DNA of 64,000 nt from Carallia brachiata. Its lineage: Eukaryota; Streptophyta; Magnoliopsida; Malpighiales; Rhizophoraceae. A model generated the notes under the pieces. It had not been told where the DNA came from and made no database searches. It was given only the letters and a program-made list of their open reading frames with translations. Made by a program: the position numbers and the translations under genes. The stretch is from positions 543,987-607,986 of the forward strand of contig JADCRB010000027.1 in assembly GCA_021464245.1 (NCBI GenBank), read 5' to 3'. Positions 12,001 through 24,271 of this stretch are shown here, piece by piece. The number at the start of each line of letters is the position of its first letter. The stretch's first letter is position 1.

Positions 12001-14009
12001 AAGAAATAGGGTTTTCGTTCTCCTGCTTTCATTCTTAATTGTATGATGTCGCGTGTTGTGATCTGTGTGTGACTTTCAAAATCTTTGTTTAGTTGAGTAG
12101 GAGATAAGTTGCTCTCCTTTGGTGATATCTGCCATGTCTTTCCTCTTCTTTTCAGAGTATGTATTCAATTTTCTTGGCAAGAAAACTCTTTAACGACCTT
12201 TTCTCACTTCATTTATTTTCTAATACAGTGAAGAAACATACAAGGAAATTGGGATGATGTGATGAGATCATCTAGAAACACATTAATTAGCTTATGTAAA
12301 AGACAATTGGGCAACAAGAGCTTGATAATCCATGATACACTTGGGATAAAGAAGTATGCCGTAGTGAGCACAGAAATGGAAACACGAATGCGAGTGTAAA
12401 CTGGCTTAGCCAGTGAAGCTGCTCAATGTGTTTAATTGGGGTCATAATGTGCTGAAAAGAGAGTGGACTACCTTTCAATGTGTCCTCAGCCATTTGCATT
12501 AAAATTTTTAAGAAAATGGGGATCAAGAAATAAGAAGGCTTGAAATTTTCTAAGTTGGTGACAAAATAACATAAATGATCCATGATATGCCAATTCTAAA
12601 TCATTTTTATTTCTATTTTTAGCATGGCAGAATTCTCTATGATAAGGAAGGATGGAGCTGGATGCTTGATTTTCATTACACTTAAACTGAGACGCTACAG
12701 CAAATACCGAACAAGTATTCTTTGTATGCATTGACTTGGAGTCTTTTTACATAATAAGCTCTCAGCAGATGGATCTGTAAACCCTTAATTCTGTTTTGAG
12801 GATTAGGGTCTGCCAATTTTGATTATGGACATTGTTGGTGCAAAACTAGTGGCAGATGCAAATGGAAGGATATAACCTTTCTGAATGGGAAAACTGAGCA
12901 ATCTGAATGCAAGTCATTATTGTGCCTGATTTGAAGTTGTCAAATAGGTATCATATTTTGTCAATCTCTCTCATAAATTGTGAGCAGATATTCGCATACA
13001 TGAAATATATCAGCATTTTTTGTGATCCAGATGCTTATATGTTTGACAGTACATTCATAGTTTTAACGCTACTTATGGAAATTTTGGAAACTAGGAACTT
13101 GGTTTACAGTAGTAGGGAAATGAACCTCTTATTTGCTAATGGAATAGAGCAGTCAAGTGGAACTTAATTAGCATCCTTCTATTGATGTTGAAATTTAAAT
13201 GGACTGGCTTCTCCACCTGATTAGCATTCCTCTATTGATGTTGAAATTAATATGGGCTAGCTACAGCAAACTAAGGATGGGCTAATCATGGACTAGTTTG
13301 TGGACCTATGACGATGTCCATTCTAATGACGTCTTAATCCAATCCAACATTGTAGGTATTCCGTGGTAAATTTGTTAATTGTAGTTGTTTAATGGGCGGT
13401 ATTACAGTTGCACAGCATTAATAACGTTCATGTTTGCCAAATGTCGATAGGGTTCTAAAGAATCAATCTTCTCTTCGTATATAAATACCCATCTTTGTGC
13501 GGCCGCCTCCCTTGGTTGTAAAAATTCACTCAAGCATAAGATCTGCTCAGATAGAAAGTCATAAACATTTTTGGGCTTGATTTGATTGTGAAGAATTGAG
13601 TAATGCCAGTGGCTTAGATTGTCCTTGATTTCAGTCGTCAATATCAGTAAGAAGTTTTCATTCTCATTCTCTATTGTTGAGATGAAAAACATCCGATATC
13701 AATTTTTTCATCAGCTCTTTGTGGACATATTTATAATAATACTTTGATTATTGAGAATATTATGAGAAAGTTATTGTATTTCATTCTTGACTACCTAATC
13801 TGTTTATTGATTGGTGTTATAGCTGTCAAACTTATTATCCCTTACGTTTGGATGTATGTAATCACTACTACTCAATCTAGATTTTGAGGCTTATTTTTGC
13901 TATCTGTGTTTGGGCTATATGCGTTTTTTTATTTTATTTTATTATTTCTTGTTTGTAGATGATAAAAATGAGAATATCTAGCGATGTTTTATGGCAGTGA
14001 GTGTTGGAA

Positions 14010-14405
14010 TGTGAAAAAACATGTCCAAAAAATGAGTGTGGTAGAAATGAGAATACTAGATAAATGTGTGGTCACTCCATGAAGGACCGTATAAGAAATA
14101 AGGACATTTGTATGAAGTAACTGTGGCACCCATAGTAGATAAATTGAAGGAGTGGCATTTGCATTTGTTTGGATATGTCCAACATAGACCAGCCAATGCT
14201 TCAATTAAAAGGGGTGATCAAACCTAGGTGGATGGTGAGAGGAAAGGGAGAGGAAGACCTAGGTTGATGGGATAATCTTTAGTTAGGAAAGATTTAGAAC
14301 AATTAGAACTCATACCTAATTCAGTGCATAATAGAACGGAATGGTAAGAAAAGATCCATGCAGCTAACCTCCATTAAATTTGGAATTAAGTCTCTGTCGT
14401 TGTTG
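14010..14405 (+). mobile_element. Degenerate LINE fragment (C-terminal end of the RT ORF)
   Basis: Broken frames on the plus strand recall the C-terminal part of plant LINE reverse-transcriptase proteins: a VVEMRIL-like segment, then a WICPT-like segment followed by a region encoding ERKGRGRPRL and SLVRKDLEQLELIPNS, ending in IHAAN. Several stops and frame changes are present. It is a 5'-truncated relic inside the UTR intron of the AT-hook gene. Confidence 0.55.
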
Positions 14406-15127
14406 TCATTTGTGGATGATGAAACTTGTGGACTTGCTGAATGGTCAAATAAGGTGCCTCATGGGTACCAGATGATCACCTAATTGTTTGTAGTTTATTC
14501 CAATCATTTAATATAGTTTGCGTCAATTATTCTCTGCAGAATTCTCATGCTAATGTCTTATGTGTGGCTGTTTCTGTCCAACATGTCCAAATAAAACTCA
14601 TTTTGGAAAAAAGGCAAAGTGAAAGAGGAAGTAAAGAATTTGTTTTTCTTGCGAGAGCACTGTAGTCGGAGACCATAAGCTTCAGCTTCATCTTCCTCCG
14701 AGTGTGCAACATAAAACCAATATATGCAGTCTATGCAGCGTATGAACTTGTATTGTTTGCCTGAACTTGATTGTTTCGTAATTCATATCCTTGTTTTGCT
14801 AAAATGACATTTTCACACTTGAGAGTTTCAGTGATATATTAGCGTTTGCAACTATCATTGTTGATTGCTATTTACATGCATGTTTTACTGCATACATGGA
14901 AAATCATTTCCTTAACCCTTGCATGATGGTTTTTTTGACCTAAGGCATTGGTTTTTGCTTGCTTAAACTCAAAATCTTCATGCAAATGGAAATTCCCCTT
15001 TTCATTCCATAACATTTTAACTCTTTTTGGATATAGATGAGGTGGGATAAATAGAGTGTTATCTTTTTGCAGAGGAAAACTTTACCAAACAGGTATAGGA
15101 ACAGTTTTTCTTTGTCCATTGTGCAAG

Positions 15128-16534
15128 ATGAATCCACAGAACATAGGGACCAGCTCTTCTTCTCCAGCAGACCCACCCTTGAAGCGCAGACGTGGTCGTC
15201 CCCGCAAGGATGAAAATCTCGTACCGGGGGAGAACTCTCCTCCATTGCCTGGATCTGACAGTGTGAAGAAAAGCAGACAGAGTACGGGGACAACTAGTTC
15301 TGTTGGGGCTGACATGCTTGGTCAAGTGATCTATGGTGTCATTGATGGTTCTTTCGATGCTGGATATCTGGTTAAAGTTAAGGTAGGAGATAGTGACACT
15401 CATCTGAGGGGCGTTGTATTTCTACCAGGGCGATTCACACCAATCACTGCTGCAAATGATGTGGCTCCGCAAGTAAAAATGTATAAAAGGGCTGACATAC
15501 CCATGCCTGTGCCAAATTCAATGATGCCGTTTCCTGGTTCTTCATCAGAGCAGAGTGGCAAGCAACCTGCTGAGCCTAAGAACCTTGCACCTTCAGTTCA
15601 AGTCCCAGGGCCACAAACCAAGCTGACTAATGTTCCTGTTGCACAGGAGAACCATCCTGACTCTATGTTGCCTCTGACAGCTACCTTACCTCTGGCAGGT
15701 AGCTCACTGAGCAGAGGACCTTCCTTGGGAGTGAAAGTAAGGCCATTGGAAAATTTGGATTCGGGAATTCAGAGACAATCTGCCCTTGTTGTGGGACATA
15801 TGGAGCATGGCAAATTTGCTGAACAGGGTGAGGGGCTGCAGAAGTTTGAGTCTTCCAAAGAAAAAGACCTTAATGCAAATGGAAAAGAAACTGAACAGCA
15901 ATTTTCACTTTCTGCTGATGTTTCGTTTGAACATGAGCATCAGACTAACACTGGCAGTAATGACCAGGAGCCAAATCAATTGGTTCATGAGGACAAGCAA
16001 CCTATTATAATGGCTGAGCCTTCAGCAGTGTCTTCTGAACCGGTTGCACTCAACAACCAGATGGGAAAACCAGGTTCTCCAGTGAAAGCTTTCCATCAAG
16101 AGCTTGGTCTAAAGGCAAATAGTGGAGCTGATGATTATCGCTTAAATGGGAGACAAGCAAGTGATGCTGCTGATATTAGGGAGAAAGACTCACAGTCTGC
16201 ACTGAAGTCTGGCCTTTCAGTAACAATATTTGAGAGCAAAACCATTCCATCTGAAGCAAACCTTCCCGTTGAGGGATCTCCCATTCAACAATTGATTGGA
16301 TCTCAGTTCTCCACTTCTTCTGTGGTCACAAACAGTGTGAAGGCAGACTCGGACACTGCAGCAACAACTGGCTTACCGGGAACTCCGTTGGAAGGAGAAC
16401 CTATTCCTTCAGAAACCAAGCTTGCTGGACCTGTTCTTCCTCTGATGACTGAAACCCATTTCTGTGGTTCTGAAGATGCTGCCAATAACATTGATCGTAA
16501 CATTAAAGATTCCTTTCCACCTACAGAATCTTAG
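15128..16534 (+). CDS. AT-hook motif protein, MNM1-like (plant nuclear DNA-binding protein)
   Basis: The 468-aa product carries one AT-hook (core RGRPRK, residues 22-27) preceded by basic residues that can also serve as a nuclear signal. A conserved plant block of about 70 residues (roughly 62-130) follows, with VIDGSFDAGYLVKVKVGD and LRGVVFLPG. The rest is Ser/Pro/Gln-rich and looks disordered. I recall this architecture from Arabidopsis METABOLIC NETWORK MODULATOR 1-type proteins, which bind AT-rich DNA; the assignment is by memory of the motif. The whole coding region is in one exon, whose acceptor is at 15071-15072. I chose the ATG at 15128 because the in-frame ATG at 15056 lies upstream of that acceptor, in intron sequence. 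No PPC/DUF296 domain is present, so it is not an AHL protein. Confidence 0.8.
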   Translation: MNPQNIGTSSSSPADPPLKRRRGRPRKDENLVPGENSPPLPGSDSVKKSRQSTGTTSSVGADMLGQVIYGVIDGSFDAGYLVKVKVGDSDTHLRGVVFLPGRFTPITAANDVAPQVKMYKRADIPMPVPNSMMPFPGSSSEQSGKQPAEPKNLAPSVQVPGPQTKLTNVPVAQENHPDSMLPLTATLPLAGSSLSRGPSLGVKVRPLENLDSGIQRQSALVVGHMEHGKFAEQGEGLQKFESSKEKDLNANGKETEQQFSLSADVSFEHEHQTNTGSNDQEPNQLVHEDKQPIIMAEPSAVSSEPVALNNQMGKPGSPVKAFHQELGLKANSGADDYRLNGRQASDAADIREKDSQSALKSGLSVTIFESKTIPSEANLPVEGSPIQQLIGSQFSTSSVVTNSVKADSDTAATTGLPGTPLEGEPIPSETKLAGPVLPLMTETHFCGSEDAANNIDRNIKDSFPPTES

Positions 16535-18144
16535 ATTATTAACCGGTAGTCTCAAGACAATCCGGATGCTTTATTGACAAGCTATTTTTGAAGACTATAG
16601 AGAAGAAAACAGTGATATATGCGTCATAAATAAGAAGGCAATGCTGCTCATTGGCGCTGTTCTGGGTACTAAAGTTGAAATTGATCATACATTTGAAGTC
16701 TGAAACTTCTGCTCTGAATGGTTTTGGTTTTTGTGAACTGCTTAGTTATTTTTGCATTTGCTTCAACATTACTTCCATTAATTGTTCATTATTTAAAAGG
16801 AGATTATTTCTTTTTTTTTTCCGGTCAAAAACGGAGATTATTTCTGATGACAACTTTTTGCAGCCTTTTGTATTGATCGATGTTATGATCCATAAAGCTT
16901 CCTTGAATTATAAGGCACAAATGATCTTGGAGTTTCTGATTCCAAATTAACATCCTTTTGGTTTATTGCTATCCTTGGATCATATTGAGAAAAATCTAGT
17001 TCTCACTTGCTGATCACAAACGAAAGGCCGGGCATACTCGGACGCTAAAAGTGATTTCACCATAACATCAAGTTCTATGGAACTGCTTTTAAGTCATTTG
17101 CTAATTATCATGCTGTTGTTGTTGTTATTGTAGTCTTGTAGATTGAAAATGGGAACGTGGTTTTGGATGCAGGCGAGCTCCTTTGGATTGTATATAAGTA
17201 TGTTTTCTAGGCCTTGAAGTGAAATTTTGGAACTTTTAATACAAGGATTGGTCTTGTACCATGCTATTTAACCAACTTCCATCTAAAAATTATCATGCCC
17301 AATTCTACATAGATCGCCCTCAATTGCAGGGGAGGAAAAATTAACTGTTTTAAGATTAACACCTTAAATTTTCGCATGCTCACAAGAAGCACTCGGCGGC
17401 CAAAAATTATGAGACTAGACATGCCTTTCCAAATCACGGATCCACTTAAAGATCAGCCATGTTTGCAAGCCGAAGAAAAGATGGTGACGAAAACGAACAC
17501 TTAAATTATATTTTGTACTAACCAGCACTATTTAAAGGTTTCGTGTGAGCACAAATTCGAGCTATTCACGTCGTCTCCGAGTGAGAGGTCACAAATTCGA
17601 GCCATACAAGTTAAGCTGGAGGACCAAACGTACAGCTGACCAGTTATTAAGACGCGAGATTGCTTTTCAAAACTTGGTGACTTTGCCCTGGTAGGTTTAG
17701 AGTGCCACCCATACTTTCACACACTTTTTACGGTGTATATAACAGAAACAAGGCAGCCATAGCTTGCTTATTGCACTGGAAAATGCAAGCCCTGGTCACC
17801 CAATTCGCATATATAGCGACTCATTTCTTCAAAGTGTTTAGGCCTGATCACATTTTCACATTATCTCCATTGCATAAGGGCTTGAAGCCTATACTCGATC
17901 CCGCCAGGGATTTACTGAGAATATCCGCATATTGTGATAAACAGTTCTGAAAGCAGTTATCTATGACAATTGCACAAAATTTCACACGATAGAAGTTTAA
18001 GCAGTACTAAAACCAAGAGAAAAACACAGCCTAAGAGGCTTCTCTGTAACCAGATGCTGAAGAAAATTCAATTTTTCACTCAGAATAAGATCATAATCTA
18101 TCATTAGCAGACCAAAACTTTTCTCAGCTATATCCCACTTGCTG
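16535..18144. other. Intergenic region between convergent genes
   Basis: It holds the 3' UTR of the AT-hook gene and 3'-flanking DNA of the minus-strand RBP45-like gene. A short imperfect duplication (gtgag..cacaaattcgagc..at) occurs near 17545-17605 and looks like a box-B-type SINE scrap. No gene is seen. Confidence 0.5.
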
Positions 18145-21100
18145 CTACTGTTGCTGCTGCTGCTGATAGTTTCCATAACCAGGATAGCCTCCATAGTACA
18201 TGTTAGGGTCCTGTGTGGCAGGGGCATATCCATAATTTTCATATCCTTGTGGATATCCGTAATATCCACCATTCCACTGGTTTGCATCTGGCTGAGCCTG
18301 AAATGCCAAAAAGATGGCCAGCATATCTCTCAGACTCAATGGCAAGCAAAAAATACTTTTTAAGTAGATATCAGTGGGAATCAGTCAATGACCTGTTTGT
18401 TTGAAGGACTACGGCCCCATGAAAGTCGAATGTTCTGTCCACCCAACTGAGTTCCATTCAACATCCGCAATGCTTCCTCTGCACAGCTCCTGTTACAGTA
18501 GGTAAATCCAAATTAGATGTGCCACGATCATCATACACTGCAAAAATCTTGACCGAATCACTTACTTGTCAGCAAATTGAACAAACCCACAACGTTTTCC
18601 ATTAGGTATCTTGACATGAGTCAGGTGCCCATATTGGCCAAAAAGTTCTCTCAAATGATCATCCGTGACATTAGAATCCAAATTACCAACAAATATCTGC
18701 TTTGAAATTCAAGTAAGTGATAACCATGCTGCAAAAATTGTAATTCTAAACTAGGGATGAATGAAGTACCCACAGTTGTATTGTTTGGATCATTCTCGCC
18801 TTGAGCCTGAGGATTCTGATATGAAGCTGCATATGAAAATAAGGGAGAAATAAACGAGAAATGCATTGTACAGCATTGAGTCTGTCAGAGTAACTGAGAA
18901 AGGACAGACTCATGCAGCCATCATTTTGCCAGAAGTTTAGATTCCGCATTTTAATCCATTTTGAGCACCACAACAGTTAGTCCTCGTATCACGTAAGACC
19001 AGTTTCTAAGAATAGAAGCACATGCAATTCGGGAATAGAAAACACAAAAGGAAGATAATATCCATATTCCATGCTGCACCAGCTTCTCAGCACGTGTTAA
19101 AGGGCCACAGATGGCCAAACATGCTGTTTTAGTGCACACCAAATAAAAATGTCCTGCTAGTCTAATGATGTTGCATCACATTCCACAATACATTAATCTC
19201 TAATGGCATATAAACCAATTGAGAATGCTGCGCTCACTCCAACGACAAATATTTGCAATATGATCAATTTACATTAATTGAGGGCCATTGATCACACATA
19301 TTACTTAGCCTACTGAACCATACAAAAACAATTTGTTGGGGAAAAAAAGACATTCGCCCACATACTTGCCAATAGAACCATAAATAATCATTAGAATGTG
19401 GCAAAAATCAACAAATTAAAGGCTAAATATTGAACATTCGGATCAACCATTTGACTCACGCAAAGAGTGACGCAAGCAAGAAAAAGGGGTAGCAGTCCCA
19501 CAAGATACCTAGTTAGGGAAGGTTAAACGTGCTGAACGTAGTAACAAGTATAGGTTAGAACCATAATCAGTATGCTATGAGCAGTTTCCAGCCACAGCAA
19601 GTCACCACCTACAAACTAGGGTCTAGAAATTTACATGGCCAAATAAACCTAAAACCAACAATCAGAATAAGAAATTTGTAAACGATGAAACAAAACCCAA
19701 CAATATTTTTTGGAATCAATCAAAAACAAAAAGGGAAAAAGGATTCCAAAATTCAAAATAGAAAATGAAAGCTGAAAGCTAGAGACATTCCAGAGACTGC
19801 ACACTGCTGAGCTGACAAATCTTTTGGAAATTCGACTGAACTGAAGTAAAGGACTTAAAATGTGCTCGGAGAAATGTAGCATAAAATATGCCACATAAAA
19901 CTGAGATAAAGGACAAGACAAAAACTAAAATACTGACCTAAATGAGGCCACGCACTAAAGGGGTAACCAGTTCACCTGAAATCAGTTCCAGGCCCATGAT
20001 AGAGCCTCTTGAAGCCTGCTTTGAGACAACAGGAGTTCTATAAGTTTTTGCAAGTCTCAAGACTTACAATAGAATTTATGGTACCCAAACATTAAAGGAA
20101 AATGCGGCAAGGAAATGACTTTGGAAACTGCTGGCCTATCTTGAAAAGGCATAACTGAAAGGAAGGAAACGTGACAAAAAAAATTTAAGCATAATTCACA
20201 TAACACATAACAAGATAGTGGAAATTCATACAAATGCCCTACCATATCAAACAGAGCAAATCCATGATTACTATTGTTAATTTAAAATGAAGAGCTCCGA
20301 GTCTTGGACATTGGAATTTACTGTGACCATTGAAAATGACATTATAGAAACAAACCTTTTGGATATTGTTGATCAGCCACAGCCTTCTTATTTGTGGCTA
20401 AACCTATTCGCATAGCCCTCGTTGAGCAGAAGGCACCATTCATCTCAGTCATAGCTCGCAACTGTTCACTTTCATCTCCAAAACGGACAAATCCATAGCC
20501 CTTTGTGCGTCCGGTAAGCCTATCAATTACAACCTTTGCACCCTTAACAGAGGGATAGTGGACCCTGAATGTCTCTTGTAGAATGTAATCAGTAACATCA
20601 GCAGCCAAGTCACCCACAAATATCGTGTAGTCAGGACTATTATCGTGCTTCTCAGCCCCGCTGTAAGATGCCCAGTTCAGCCTGAAACTCTGATCACAAT
20701 TAGGCATGAGAGTGCCATTGTATGTCTGCAGTATTCTTTCTGCAGCTGCATGACTGATAAACTCGATAAAGCCATAACCTTCCACTTGGGAAGTTTGCTT
20801 ATTACGAATGACTTTCACAGAACAAACCTGCAAGTACAAACATCCTCAGTAAAAGAGAAAGACGAGCCTCATTTAGGCATGTTGCACACATTTGTAAGCA
20901 GATAACAAAAGTCCACCCACAGTTCAAGGTGACTAGCAAAAGGACCGATTGCACCCTTAACAAGCCAAAAAAACACACCTTCCAAAGATTAACAAGATGA
21001 ATACAAAACATGCATTAGAATGTTCAGATTTGCGTAATTCTTTTAGAATTTTCATTATATTTTTCAAAATGCCACAAACATAAAAAAATAAAGAATAACC

Positions 21101-21313
21101 AAGTTTACAAGACCGTAAAGATATTTCAGCTGTTCCTGAGGATACACAACAGATCATACAGGTTCTTGCATTCTGCCCATTAAAACAGCTAAATCTAGCT
21201 AATTACAAATACACAACCTAGCATTAGATTATTTCAGCTTTCGTATCAACTGCCCAAATCAACCAAACCAAGACCCCAAAAAAAAAAAAAAATTATAGAC
21301 CAAACAACAACGA

Positions 21314-21346
<33 letters not shown>

Positions 21347-21979
21347 AGGTTTAATCCTAAATATAATTGGGGTCCACTACATGAATTTTTTCATAGACCA
21401 AACAAGGAAAATTAAAATATTCAATCAATGTCATAAAAAAAATATATTCAGTGCATCTTTTTCATTCAAGAATCAAGAGAAAACCCTCAAAAGGAAACAG
21501 TCTTATTCGATTAACCAAAAAAAAAAAGAAGAAAAGGTCGACACACATCAAAAGTACCAAAGAACCTATCGTTTCTTAAAACTCCCGCAAGGAAAAATCC
21601 AATCGAAAATAACCAAAAATCAAAGAACGCAGAAACTCAAAAGTAAAAAAAAAAAAAAAAAAAACGAAATTTATCGGGTAAGAAAAAGATCAATCTATAC
21701 CTCTCCGGTGTGAGCGAAACAGCTCTGGAGATAGTTCTCGTCCATCCAGTGCTGCAAATCCCCGATCCAAAGGGTCCGAACCTCATCGCCGCTGCCCGGC
21801 TGTTGCTGCTGCTGCGGCGGCGCCTGCTGCTGCTGCTGGTGGGCCCACATGGCCTGAGGAGGAGGCTGAGATTGCGGAATTTGAGGCATCATCATCATGT
21901 AAGGGGCTGGTGGCGGCGCCGCCTGCTGGTAATGCTGCTGCGGTTGTGGGGCAACTCCTCCGCCTCCTGGTTGCTGCAT
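18145..21979 (-). CDS. RBP45: RBP45/47-type poly(A)-binding hnRNP-like protein with three RRMs
   Basis: Plant RBP45/47 proteins are nuclear RNA-binding proteins with affinity for poly(U)/poly(A) RNA, related to yeast Nam8 and animal TIA-1, and enter stress granules. Six exons on the minus strand: 21979-21701, 20827-20356, 18826-18774, 18696-18566, 18489-18393 and 18297-18145, all with GT-AG borders and consistent phases. The 394-aa product has a Gln/Pro-rich N-terminus (1-65), RRM1 (about 68-145, RNP1 EGYGFIEF), RRM2 (about 161-240, RNP1 KGYGFVRF), RRM3 (about 269-341, RNP1 RCGFVQF) and a Gly/Tyr/Gln-rich tail. The ATG at 21979 is used; the preceding codon is GTG. Oddity: the final CAG run contains TAG (18147-18145) where CAG is expected, cutting about seven residues (QQVGYS remains open downstream). 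Confidence 0.93.
21306..21345. repeat. (AAC)n microsatellite in RBP45 intron 1
   Basis: About a dozen AAC/CAA units lie in the first intron of the RBP45-like gene. Confidence 0.8.
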
Positions 21980-22121
21980 CACGGCGGCGAAGATCGGCTA
22001 TTTAGAGAGAGAGAGCGGCGAGCAGAGAGAAAGAGAGAGAAAGCAGCCTTTTCGCTTTTGAAAAGACAGAAACCCTAGGCCGGAGCATAAGAAAGAGATA
22101 GAGGTGGCTAATAATTGGGGG

Positions 22122-22130
22122 ATTTTTATA
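22122..22130 (-). promoter_or_regulatory. TATA box of the RBP45-like gene
   Basis: On the minus strand TATAAAAAT lies about 145 nt upstream of the start codon, followed by a CT-rich leader containing the CCTAGGGTTT-type telo-box-like element common in plant translation and RNA-binding genes. Confidence 0.45.
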
Positions 22131-23870
22131 CGAGGACACGCGTTAAATCTGTCACTAATTTTATTTAAAATAATAAATTTATATATTTAAATAATAAATT
22201 TTATTTAAAATAATAAATTTAATATGTAATTATTTTATATAAATAAAATTTATAAATTTTAATAACAAATTTATAAAAATATATCTATTTTAATAATATA
22301 TTATTAAAATAAATAAATTTTATTTAAAATTTTTTATAATATGATAAATTTATTATTTTATATTAAATTATTTTAAATTTATTATTTTTTAATTAAATAA
22401 TAAATTATTATTTTAAATAAAATGGTGATATTTTTGTATATTTATTTTTTTATACTATTAAAAAATAATAATAAAAGAATTTAGAGGACACGTAAGAATC
22501 TTAGCTACGTGCCTGCTTATCAAGATTACATTGGTAAATTATTTTCTGACCGTAGGATTCTTGGTTTTTAAAACATGATGATATTACCTGGTGGGTCCCA
22601 TTCTCACAAGTTTTCTTTTACTTTTTTTATTCTATCAACATTATTGATACACTAAATTCGTCATAGTCTATTTTTTTTTAAAAAAAATCGTAATAATTTC
22701 AAAAAATAAATAATTTATATTTTTTTATTTCACAGCAAAACTATTTAAAATTAAGCTCTCACAGTATTTGTTGTTAGAGTAAAATTAATAATCATATTTA
22801 AATAATAATAAATAATAACGATATGTATCAATTTTTTAAAATTTTGTTAATAATAGATATTTTTTAAGTCATGATATATAATAATTAACTATAAAAAAAT
22901 AAAATTAAATATTTATTATTAAAAAAATATTGATATATTAATTTTTAATTATTAATTAAAAAAAAGTAAAAAATGACGGCTTATACCGAGCTCCCCATTT
23001 TTTTATGGGTTAATATTAAAAAATATTACTACTTTTACATTTTTTTTTATAAATTTAACACAAATTTTAAAAATTTATACATTTAGTACAGTTCAATTAT
23101 TTTTTAATAAATTTAATACAATCTTTAAAAACTAACAAATTTAGTATATTGTTAATTAAAATAATCGAATCTCTAAATATATACATATGAATATATGATA
23201 TTTGAGAGTTTTAAACTGTATTAAATTTAAATATAGACGTATCATATATATATATATATACACACACTAAGGGATTCAGTTACTTTTAACTGATTATTTT
23301 AACTGACAATATATTAAATTTATTAGAAAATAATTAAATTATGGTAGATATATAAATTTTTAAAGATTATACTAAATTTATTAAAAAAATAATTAAATTA
23401 TATTAAATTTTTAAAAATTATATTAAATTTGTTAAAAATTATAAAAGTGGCAATTTTTTTGAAATTAACCCTTTTTTTAACTGCTTTGTGAAGTAAAATT
23501 GTTCTTTCCTTCTCGTTATTCTATTGCGGCTGCTGCTTTTTTATCAGTTCGTGAATTTGATTATACAAATACATATAAATAAGTATATAAAAATTATATA
23601 ATTAATTTAATAAAATTTAATAATTTATTTATTTTTAATTTTTAAAATTTAATATATTTTATATTATTTAACAGTTTAAATATTTATATATTCATTACTC
23701 TCTTATTTATGCACGTCTACTTACGTTTTCTGTTCCCCTAAATAAAGAGTAATAAACGTGGCAAAGAGAATGCTGAAGTGAAGTGTCTGCCTTGTCCTTT
23801 TGACTGGCCATTGAGTCAATGCTCTCTGGATCTCACTCGCTCGCTCAGTGACTCTCTGGTGGCGCTTTCT
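22131..23870. other. AT-rich spacer between divergent genes
   Basis: Extremely AT-rich, with runs of imperfect A/T palindromes and an (AT)n stretch near 23240-23262. It separates the divergent RBP45-like and MYND genes. No gene or intact mobile element is seen. Confidence 0.5.
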
Positions 23871-23872
23871 GG

Positions 23873-23881
23873 TATATAAAA
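23873..23881 (+). promoter_or_regulatory. TATA box of the MYND gene
   Basis: TATATAAAA lies about 400 nt upstream of the start codon and follows a CT-rich stretch. The leader between them may contain an intron, since several GT-rich and AG sites are present, but I could not fix it. Confidence 0.5.
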
Positions 23882-24271
23882 GCTCTGATCTTTATCTTTC
23901 AATTTGACGGAATCCTTTTGATTTTAATTGCCATATTTCTTTCTGCTTTCACTCTCTCTGAGTAGCAATTAGTGTTCATTTTGGTGAATAGATACACACA
24001 TACATGTTAGTTGGACTGCGACTGTGAGCATTTCTTGTCATTGGTCTGTCTAATGTAATGTTTACTTGCTGGATCTCTAGACCCTTTTGGGAATTCAATA
24101 TGTTGATTTGTTGTTTTTGAGGTCTGGCCTCAAAGGAGTTCTCATACATTGTATTGCAGAAGTAAAGGTTGTTGCTTTTATTGTTTTTGGGTTGGGTTGG
24201 GTTTACTGGTGTGGTTGGGGTTTAGGGAGTTTCTGAGGACTTAGGTAGATCTGATACGAGGAGGGGGCATA

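Noticed and set aside
14940..15403. Minus-strand frames opposite the AT-hook exon
   Set aside because: They are antisense shadows of the coding exon.
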